NCBI GenBank assembly: GCA_016929245.1
Contig: JAFGJE010000183.1
Location: 1 to 43,542, forward strand
Reading direction: 5' to 3'
From: Phycisphaerae bacterium
GTDB lineage: Bacteria > Planctomycetota > Phycisphaerae > SM23-33
DNA: 43,542 nt
Of the stretch, positions 37,125-43,542 are shown piece after piece. Within the stretch, counting starts at the first letter, position 1. Every line of letters starts with the position of its first letter. The translations under genes were made by a program, and so were the position numbers. The notes beneath the pieces were generated by a model. The model saw only the letters and a program-made list of their open reading frames with translations. It ran no database searches and was not told the DNA's origin.

Positions 37125-37314
37125 CACGAGTTGAAAACGAGCCGGGCCTGTCAAGGCCCGGACCTGAAACCAATACATGGATTCCCGTTCCGGATGAACG
37201 GGAGAACGATACAGCAGCGTCGCGAGAAAAAAGGCGGGAGGCCTTTGGAACGCGACGAGTGTGAAAAAACAAACGCGGCTGATACCGTGAGAACGAAAGG
37301 AAAATTCAGACCAG

Positions 37315-38031
37315 GTGTCGTACCGTTGGGCCATACGATTGGCCGTCGAGGGCGACCTGAAATTTCTCTCGCATCATGACATGATGCGGGTGATGGAGCG
37401 ATTGGCGAGCCGGGCGAAACTGCCGCTGCGATATTCACGAGGATTCAACCCCCGCCCGATCCTTTCGCTTCCCTGCCCCCGACCCGTGGGCGTCGCCTCG
37501 CGCGACGACGTGCTTGTCCTCGCGCTGGACGAACCCGTACCAACCGACGCGGTATTGTCGGCGTTGAACGCCCATGCGCCGGAAGGTATGTCGTTTCGCG
37601 ACGCGCGCGTCCTGCCGGTGGGACAAACGTCCGTCCACGCCGAACGCATGGAATACGAAACGCCCGTGAACGTCGAGGACATCCCGGCGCTGCGGCGGCG
37701 GATCGAGGCCTTACGACAGGAACACGCCTGGATCGTCGAACGGCGAAAAAAACCGTCTCGACGGGAACGAACCCAACATCAAACTCCGCGCACCGGTCCT
37801 CTCGACGTCAAACCCCTGATCGCCGAGTTGCGGTTGCGCGGGGAGCGGCTTTGCTTCGCGTGCGTGCCGCACGAGCAGAAGTGGGCCAAACCGAAAGAAA
37901 TTCTGCACCTCGTGGGATTGTCCGAGCCGAAGCGGCTCGCTCGCGTGGTGCGCACGAACATACAGGCGGACGCAGCCGACGCGGCGGAGAACCTTCCGCC
38001 GGCGCGACGCGACGCCGACGAAACATCATAG
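37315..38031 (+). CDS. TIGR03936-type radical-SAM-associated protein (DUF2344)
   Basis: 'RLAVEGDLKFLSHHDMMRVMERLASRAKLPLRYSRGFNPRPILSLPCPRPVGVAS'; GTG start. Confidence 0.88.
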   Translation: MSYRWAIRLAVEGDLKFLSHHDMMRVMERLASRAKLPLRYSRGFNPRPILSLPCPRPVGVASRDDVLVLALDEPVPTDAVLSALNAHAPEGMSFRDARVLPVGQTSVHAERMEYETPVNVEDIPALRRRIEALRQEHAWIVERRKKPSRRERTQHQTPRTGPLDVKPLIAELRLRGERLCFACVPHEQKWAKPKEILHLVGLSEPKRLARVVRTNIQADAADAAENLPPARRDADETS

Positions 38032-38043
38032 AAAGAATACCGA

Positions 38044-40275
38044 ATGTCAAAAACCATGTTGATCAACACCGTGGAGGGACACGAATGTCGTATCGCCCTC
38101 CTGAAGGACAAACGCCTCGAAGAACTCTACACCGAACGCAAGAGCAGCGCCAGCCAGGTCGGAAGCATTTACAAGGGGCGCGTCACGAACATCGAGCCGT
38201 CGATTCAGGCGGCCTTCATCGACTTCGGCGGCGTGAAGAACGGATTTCTGCACATCTCCGACGTGCATCCGCGCTTCTTCCCCAAGGGCAAGAAAAGCAC
38301 CGAGCAGGTCGGGCGGCGGACGGCCCATCGCACTCGCCCGCCCATCCAGGAGTGCCTGCGGCGCGGGCAGGACGTCGTCGTGCAGATGACCAAGCAGGGG
38401 ATCGGCACGAAGGGACCGACCTTAACGACGTACCTTTCCATCCCGGGCCGGTTGATCGTGATGATGCCCGACATGACCCACGTGGGCATCAGCCGCAAGA
38501 TCGAGGACGAGGAATCGCGCGGAAAACTGCGAAAAATTCTCGACCAGCTCGACGTCCCCAGGGACATGGGCGTGATCGTCCGCACCGCCGGAATCGACCG
38601 TCCCAAGCGCGACCTCCAGCGCGACCTGTCGTACCTGTCGCGCCTGTGGAAGGCCGTCCAGGATCGCATCGCCGAGACCCGCGCGCCGGCGGAGATTTAC
38701 CAGGAATCCGACCTGGTCATTCGCACCATCCGCGACGTGTTCGACTCGGACGTGAATCGGATCGTCTGCGACAACGAGGAGGTGGCCGTCAGCGTGCGCG
38801 ATTTTCTCGACGTCGCCGTCCCGCGCACCAAGTGCGCCATCGAATATTACACCGGCCGGCGGGGACTGTTCGAGGAGTTCGGCGTGGAGGAGGAAATTCG
38901 CAAGGTGCATTCCCGTCACGTCGCCCTGCCCAACGGGGGCAGTCTGGTGTTCGACCAGGCCGAGGCGCTGGTGGCGATCGACGTGAACTCCGGCAGCTTC
39001 CGCGCCCACTCCAACGCCGAAACCAACGCGCTGAACCTGAACCTGGCGGCCGCCGAGGAAATCGCCCGTCAACTGCGCCTGCGCGACATGGGGGGAGTGA
39101 TCATCATCGATTTCGTCGACATGCGCGACGAGAAGCATCGCCGCCAGCTCGAAAAGAAAGTGCGCGACCTGCTCAAGAAAGATCGCGCCAAGAGCAAGGT
39201 GCTTCGCATCAGCAATTTCGGGATCCTGGAGATGACCCGCCAGCGGCTGAAGCCCTCGCTGAAACAAAGCATCTTCTCCCGCTGTTCCCATTGCGACGGC
39301 ACGGGACTGGTGATGAGCCAGGAGTCGGCCGCCCTGGACGTGATGCGCAATCTGCAGGTCGCCTGCGCGAACAAGGACGTGGATAAAATCGAGGTGACCG
39401 TCGCGCCGAACGTCGCCCACCATCTCTCGAACTCGCAGCGCCAGTCCCTGGCGGAACTCGAACGCCGCGGCGGGAAAAACATCGTCATCTTCGCCGCCGC
39501 CGACGTCAGCGAAAACGAAATCCAGATCCGCTGCAAAAACGCGCGCGGCTCGAACGTCGCCTGGGACAAACCGCCTCTCAAGGGCGATCTCCGCGACGAA
39601 ACGGAGTTCCAGGATATTCGGGATCGTCTGGGAAATTCCCCCGACGCGGAGTTGGAGGAACCCGAAGAACCGGAGGAAGGTTCGGAAGAGAAAACCACCG
39701 ACGAAACCCGGGAAAAATCCAGGTCGCATCGGCGCGGCAAGCGGGGAGGCCGGCGACGACGAAAAAAATCCGAAACCCTCGCCGAGGGTTCCCCGGAGCT
39801 TCCTCCCGCTCCCGTCGCGGCGGATCCCAACGACGTGAGCCCCGAACTGCGCGTCGAAGCCGTCATCCCCGAAACGCCCCTCCCCGCCGCGGTGCGGAGG
39901 GAAACGAGTCCCGATTACGCGCCTCTGTTCGAGAAGGACGTACAGGACGAAATCCCCTCCGGCGACGCCGAACCGCCGCGGGAGGAAACGCCCTCCCCGA
40001 CGGTGAAAAAGCCCAAAGCCCGTCGCCGCCGGAAAAAAACGGCGAAAACGGATAGCGCAAAGCCCGCTTCCAATACCGACACGGCGTCTCCGGAGGCGTC
40101 TGAGGCAAGGGCTTTTTCCGAAGCGAATCCATCCGAAGAATCCCAGGCCGAGGAGAAGAAGAAAAAATCCCGCCGCCGGGGAAAACGGGGAGGACGCAAG
40201 CATAAAAAGAAATCCGCCGACGGCGAAACCGCGGAGAAGTCCCAAACCGCGTCGGAAACACCCGCGATGGAATAA
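38044..40275 (+). CDS. Rne/Rng family ribonuclease (RNase E/G) with long charged C-terminal tail
   Basis: S1-like 'GSIYKGRVTNIEPSIQAAFIDFGGVKNGFLHISDV'; 'VAIDVNSGSFRAHSNAETNALNLNLAAAEEIARQLRLRDMGGVIIIDFVDM'; 'CSHCDGTG' Zn-link. Confidence 0.95.
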   Translation: MSKTMLINTVEGHECRIALLKDKRLEELYTERKSSASQVGSIYKGRVTNIEPSIQAAFIDFGGVKNGFLHISDVHPRFFPKGKKSTEQVGRRTAHRTRPPIQECLRRGQDVVVQMTKQGIGTKGPTLTTYLSIPGRLIVMMPDMTHVGISRKIEDEESRGKLRKILDQLDVPRDMGVIVRTAGIDRPKRDLQRDLSYLSRLWKAVQDRIAETRAPAEIYQESDLVIRTIRDVFDSDVNRIVCDNEEVAVSVRDFLDVAVPRTKCAIEYYTGRRGLFEEFGVEEEIRKVHSRHVALPNGGSLVFDQAEALVAIDVNSGSFRAHSNAETNALNLNLAAAEEIARQLRLRDMGGVIIIDFVDMRDEKHRRQLEKKVRDLLKKDRAKSKVLRISNFGILEMTRQRLKPSLKQSIFSRCSHCDGTGLVMSQESAALDVMRNLQVACANKDVDKIEVTVAPNVAHHLSNSQRQSLAELERRGGKNIVIFAAADVSENEIQIRCKNARGSNVAWDKPPLKGDLRDETEFQDIRDRLGNSPDAELEEPEEPEEGSEEKTTDETREKSRSHRRGKRGGRRRRKKSETLAEGSPELPPAPVAADPNDVSPELRVEAVIPETPLPAAVRRETSPDYAPLFEKDVQDEIPSGDAEPPREETPSPTVKKPKARRRRKKTAKTDSAKPASNTDTASPEASEARAFSEANPSEESQAEEKKKKSRRRGKRGGRKHKKKSADGETAEKSQTASETPAME

Positions 40276-40290
40276 TAAAAATGGAATCAG

Positions 40291-40343
40291 AACAGCGCCG
40301 AGCAGCAAGCTGGGATACAATCCAGCTTGCTGCTCGGCGCTGT
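40291..40343. repeat. Hairpin repeat family R2, copy 3, between convergent genes
   Basis: aacagcgccgagcagcaagctgg (40291-40313) / ccagcttgctgctcggcgctgt (40322-40343). Confidence 0.93.
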
Positions 40344-40352
40344 CGTCTTTTC

Positions 40353-41486
40353 TTACTCCACCACGATTCGTTCGATGCGATGTCCCAGGCGCGTCGTCAC
40401 TTCCTGGGGAATCGTTTCCAGCATACGACACAAACCCGCCACGCTGTTGGGGGCGTTTTCGTCGGCGGAAATGATTTCCACTTCCATGCCGACCCGGGCG
40501 TTTGGAATGTCGCTTACGTCGATAATGGTCTGGTCCATACTCACCCTGCCGCGAACGGGAACCTCCCGCCCGCCGATGCGCATGATCCCGCGATTGCTCA
40601 GCGCGCGGGGGTATCCGTCGCCGTATCCGACGGGCACGACGCCCACCACGCCCGCCTGGCTGAATGTGTGCGTCAACCCGTATCCGCATCGCGTGCCGGG
40701 CGCGACGCGACGCATCTGCAGCAAAGGACCGCAAAGGCGCATGCAGGGTTTCAACGGCGGGCGATGGTGCATCTCGTCGCTGGAGTGGTATCCGTACAGC
40801 GAAACGCCGGGCCGAACCATGTCGTAGTGCGATTCGGGCAGGTCGATCACGCCGGGGGAGTTGGCGGCGTGGCGGACGATCCCGTCGCCCGGATGAATGT
40901 CGCACTCCGCCAGCACCGCGTCGAATTTCGCCAGTTGCTGTCGGGCGGAGGTCTTGTCGGCCTCGTCGGCGCAGGCGAGGTGCGTGTAGATTCCCGCCAG
41001 TCGCACGTTCTTCGCGGCCCGGATCGCCTCGACGAGCGCCTTGGCGTCGTCGGCGGGCACGCCCGATCGCGTCATGCCGGAATCCACCTTCACATGCACC
41101 GACGCTTCGCGATTCCCGGCGGCGAATTCAATCGCGCGGAGTTGCTGGAGGGAAGTCACCGTCAGCGTGACGCCTCGCCGGAGCAGTTCCGCCAGCAGCG
41201 CGGGGATGTCCATCGCGTCGTCGTCGGCGCCGGCCGGCAGCAGCAAGAGCACGGGATCGTCGTATCTCAAATCCCGCAGTTGCAGCGCCTCGGCCGGCGT
41301 TGCCACCGCCAGGCAGTCCACCTGCCCCGCGAGAATCGAGACAACCTCTTTCAACCCGTGCCCGTAGGCGTTACACTTGACAGCCGGACAGAACTGCACG
41401 CCCGGCGCGACGCGCTGACGGAGCAACCGAAGATTCTCCCGGATCGCCGAAGCGGAAATGTACGCTGTAAGGTAATCGTAACCCAT
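40353..41486 (-). CDS. alr: Alanine racemase
   Basis: 'FCPAVKCNAYGHGLKEV' PLP-Lys motif; 'VKVDSGMTRSGV'; 'MVRPGVSLYGYHS'; 'VPVGYGDGYPRALSN'; 'GRVSMDQTIIDVSD'. Confidence 0.94.
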   Translation of the reverse strand: MGYDYLTAYISASAIRENLRLLRQRVAPGVQFCPAVKCNAYGHGLKEVVSILAGQVDCLAVATPAEALQLRDLRYDDPVLLLLPAGADDDAMDIPALLAELLRRGVTLTVTSLQQLRAIEFAAGNREASVHVKVDSGMTRSGVPADDAKALVEAIRAAKNVRLAGIYTHLACADEADKTSARQQLAKFDAVLAECDIHPGDGIVRHAANSPGVIDLPESHYDMVRPGVSLYGYHSSDEMHHRPPLKPCMRLCGPLLQMRRVAPGTRCGYGLTHTFSQAGVVGVVPVGYGDGYPRALSNRGIMRIGGREVPVRGRVSMDQTIIDVSDIPNARVGMEVEIISADENAPNSVAGLCRMLETIPQEVTTRLGHRIERIVVE

Positions 41487-41542
41487 GCGCGCCAGTATTG
41501 ACGAAGCGTGGAAATAAGTAAAGAACAAACAACGGAACCACC

Positions 41543-42586
41543 ATGTCGTATTTCCGAGACAACATTGAAGCGATGCAGGCCTACGTTCCCGGCGAACAAC
41601 CCGCCGGTTTGGCGCGCATCATCAAACTCAACACGAACGAGAATCCCTATCCGCCCTCACCGGCGGTGGCGCGGGCGCTGGCGGAGTTTTCCGCCGACGC
41701 GCTGCGGGTGTATCCCGATCCGCGCGTCGGTACGTTTGTGCGGGCGGTGTCCGACGTGCTGGGGGTGGACCGGGAGATGATCCAGGCCGCCAACGGCAGC
41801 GACAACCTGCTGGTGATGATCGCCCGTGCGGCGCTGCAGGCGGGGCGGTCGGTCGCGTACCCCGGGCCCACGTTCCCGTTTTACGAAACCCAGGCGCGAA
41901 TCGCCGACGCGAAGATTCTCGAAGTGCCCTTCGAGCCGGAGTACAGCTTCCCCTTGCAAGGCCTGATCGACGCGGCCGCGTCGGTGACCTTCGTCGCCAA
42001 TCCCAACAGTCCCACGGGCACGACCGCGAGCGTGCAGCAGTTGGAAACGCTCGCCGAGTCGCTGCGAGGCGTCGGCCTGCTCGTGGTTGACGAAGCCTAC
42101 GTGGACTTCGCCGACGCGACGGCTGTCAAATTACCCTCGCGGTACGAAAACGTGATCGTGCTTCGCACGTTAAGCAAGGGATATTCGCTGGCGGGACTGC
42201 GGCTGGGCTACGCCGTCGCCCAACCGGGCGCGCTGGAGCAGCTTTGGAAGACGAAGGAAATCTACAACGTCGGGATGCTCGCGGACCAACTCGGCGCGGC
42301 CGCCTTCCGCGACCAGGAATACATGCAAGCCAATGTCGCGAAGATCAAAGCGTCCCGCGAGAAACTCTCCACAGACTTGCAGGCTCTGGGTTGGACCGTT
42401 TGGCCGAGTCAGGCGAATTTCATCCTTGCCCGACCCCCGGCCGGCGACGCGAAGGGAATCTATGAAACCCTCCAAGCCGACGGAATCTTCGTGCGATACT
42501 TCCAGCATCCCGACCTGGCGGACAAACTCCGCATCACCATCGGCACGGAAGAACAAAACGCGGAATTTCTGAAGCGGATTGGATAA
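41543..42586 (+). CDS. hisC: Histidinol-phosphate aminotransferase
   Basis: 'IKLNTNENPYPPSPAV', 'VFVANPNSPTGT'-like segment (FVANPNSPTGT), 'VLRTLSKGYSLAGLRLGYAV'. Confidence 0.92.
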   Translation: MSYFRDNIEAMQAYVPGEQPAGLARIIKLNTNENPYPPSPAVARALAEFSADALRVYPDPRVGTFVRAVSDVLGVDREMIQAANGSDNLLVMIARAALQAGRSVAYPGPTFPFYETQARIADAKILEVPFEPEYSFPLQGLIDAAASVTFVANPNSPTGTTASVQQLETLAESLRGVGLLVVDEAYVDFADATAVKLPSRYENVIVLRTLSKGYSLAGLRLGYAVAQPGALEQLWKTKEIYNVGMLADQLGAAAFRDQEYMQANVAKIKASREKLSTDLQALGWTVWPSQANFILARPPAGDAKGIYETLQADGIFVRYFQHPDLADKLRITIGTEEQNAEFLKRIG

Positions 42587-42601
42587 AAAAAACGCAACGA
42601 T

Positions 42602-42680
42602 TGTCATCTCCTGGGGAGTCCCAAGGACCCGAGCGGAGCGCAGCCCCTTGGGGGCAAGCTACGTCGAAGGACCTTATACC
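42602..42680. repeat. Degenerate/chimeric one-armed copy of repeat family R3
   Basis: gtcat[...]cgagcggagcgcag[...]acgtcgaaggacctta matches the R3 left arm with two interrupting segments. Confidence 0.6.
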
Positions 42681-42716
42681 AATTCAACAAAATCAAGGCC
42701 GATAGGGTCATTTGAA

Positions 42717-42885
42717 TTTCTTTGAAAGTAGCCACGGGCGCAAGCCCGTGGATTTTCCGTCGTACAGATTCATTCGAGTCCCGTAGGGACGATTGAAACG
42801 CTCAATCGCCCCTGCGGGGCTCGTTGAAAAACAAGAGCATCTTTTCCACGGGCTTGCGCCCGTGGCTACTTTCAAAAACAAATAT
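42717..42885. repeat. Nested hairpin repeat family R1, copy 3
   Basis: tttctttgaaagtagccacgggcgcaagcccgtgg ... gagtcccgtagggacgattgaaacg ... caatcgcccctgcggggctc ... ccacgggcttgcgcccgtggctactttcaaa. Confidence 0.93.
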
Positions 42886-42926
42886 TCCTATGTTTTGGAT
42901 TCATACGTATCACGAGACGATCGGCT

Positions 42927-43023
42927 GGGTGCCGTGGTTCGCGCAGCGCGGCGGAGCAACCACGTTTATGAGACCAACGTTAAAACGTGGTTGCTCCGCC
43001 GCGCTGCGCGAACCACGGCACCC
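42927..43023. repeat. Perfect 41-bp inverted repeat, GGGTGCCGTGGTTCGCG family, copy 2
   Basis: gggtgccgtggttcgcgcagcgcggcggagcaaccacgttt (42927-42967) is the exact reverse complement of 42983-43023. Confidence 0.96.
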
Positions 43024-43096
43024 TTTCTCAGTAAACAAAAAAACGTGGCGGAGCAGGTGCTTCGCCACGCCGTTCATATTTTTTCCCGCACTTCCG

Positions 43097-43542
43097 TCAA
43101 CTCGGAATCTTCAGCGTCATTCCTTCGACGATGCTGTCGCGGTCGGGGAGTTTATCCTTGTTGGCTTCGAAGAGGCGCTCGACGGCGTCCCGGCTGCCGT
43201 CGTTGTAGACTTTCCGGGCGATGCGGGTGAGGTTGTCCCCGCTCTGGACGACATACACGCGTCGCGAGGCCGCGCGAGGCTGTTGGGTGAATTGTCGCAA
43301 CCCCTCCAGGTCCACCTGCCGCGCACGGGTCGGGGTGGTGGAATTCGACGCGACGGCGGGAGCGACGGTTTGCCCCGCCAACGGAGGAATCACCAGCTCC
43401 TGTCCGACGTGGATGCTCGACGCGTCGGAGAGTTGATTCCGGTTGGCGTCGAAGATGTTCGTGTACAAATGTTCTTTTCGCGGGCCGTAGACTTTCGCGG
43501 CGATTCGCGAAAGCGTGTCGCCTTCCTCCACGCGATACGTGC
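43097..43542 (-). CDS. LysM-domain protein (5' end cut by window edge)
   Basis: Two LysM-like units: 'EEGDTLSRIAAKVYGPRKEHLYTNIFDANRNQLSDASSIHVGQELVIPP' and 'VQSGDNLTRIARKVYNDGSRDAVERLFEANKDKLPDRDSIVEGMTLKIP'; frame open to the window edge. Confidence 0.9.
   Translation of the reverse strand, partial: TYRVEEGDTLSRIAAKVYGPRKEHLYTNIFDANRNQLSDASSIHVGQELVIPPLAGQTVAPAVASNSTTPTRARQVDLEGLRQFTQQPRAASRRVYVVQSGDNLTRIARKVYNDGSRDAVERLFEANKDKLPDRDSIVEGMTLKIPS

Noticed and set aside
37142-37161. CCGGGCC-TGTCAA-GGCCCGG stem after ptsI
   Set aside because: Only 7 bp and no T-run; could be a terminator but too weak to annotate.
35151-37334. 727-aa minus-strand ORF
   Set aside because: Antisense to ptsI and the 111-aa protein; no motif support.
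38422-40905. 827-aa minus-strand ORF
   Set aside because: Antisense to the RNase E/G gene.
40281-41501. 406-aa plus-strand ORF
   Set aside because: Antisense to alanine racemase.
42793-43230. 145-aa ORF beginning MKRSIAPAGLVEKQEHLFHGLAPVATFKN
   Set aside because: Translation of repeat R1; the same 'SIAPAGL...HGLAPVATFK' peptide appears from the other R1 copies (ORFs at 8275..8787 and 10848..11090), so it is a spurious repeat-encoded peptide.
1-43542. tRNA or rRNA genes
   Set aside because: I saw no T-arm/acceptor signatures or rRNA motifs on reading; not verified with tRNAscan/Infernal.

Overview
The window is 43.5 kb of high-GC bacterial chromosome. Three PEP-CTERM proteins (all with 'PEPATLSLL'), a dockerin-like domain, a prepilin-type protein, tandem Gfo/Idh/MocA oxidoreductases and dense intergenic hairpin repeats suggest a Planctomycetes (Phycisphaerae-like) genome; that lineage call is inference. 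I annotate about 35 CDSs. Main loci: (i) a VWA/BatA-like membrane protein, M50 protease and KdsD; (ii) two Gfo/Idh/MocA oxidoreductases; (iii) a repair/nucleotide cluster with a stand-alone LigD-type phosphoesterase domain, endonuclease V, a degenerate P-loop protein with a deoxyribosyltransferase-like C-terminus, and an RNA 2',3'-cyclic phosphodiesterase; (iv) a minus-strand LacI-led block of PEP-CTERM proteins, a prepilin-like protein and two large glycoside-hydrolase-like proteins; (v) a translationally coupled DUF362/NapH-like Fe-S pair; (vi) a permease-less PTS module (DUF502, HPF, EIIA, HPr, small unknown, EI) followed by a DUF2344 protein and RNase E/G; (vii) alr, hisC and a LysM protein cut by the window edge. 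The most notable non-coding signal is a set of multi-family, often perfect intergenic inverted repeats (arms up to 41/41 bp), including one family with arm-compensating changes. Also notable are a 30-bp inverted repeat overlapping the predicted lacI promoter, a small inverted-repeat element forming the N-terminus of a pilin-like ORF, and a repeat-derived C-terminus on an SGNH hydrolase that probably reflects an A-tract frameshift. No rRNA, tRNA, CRISPR array or transposase gene was recognised. Nothing was run computationally; all family calls are from reading the translations.
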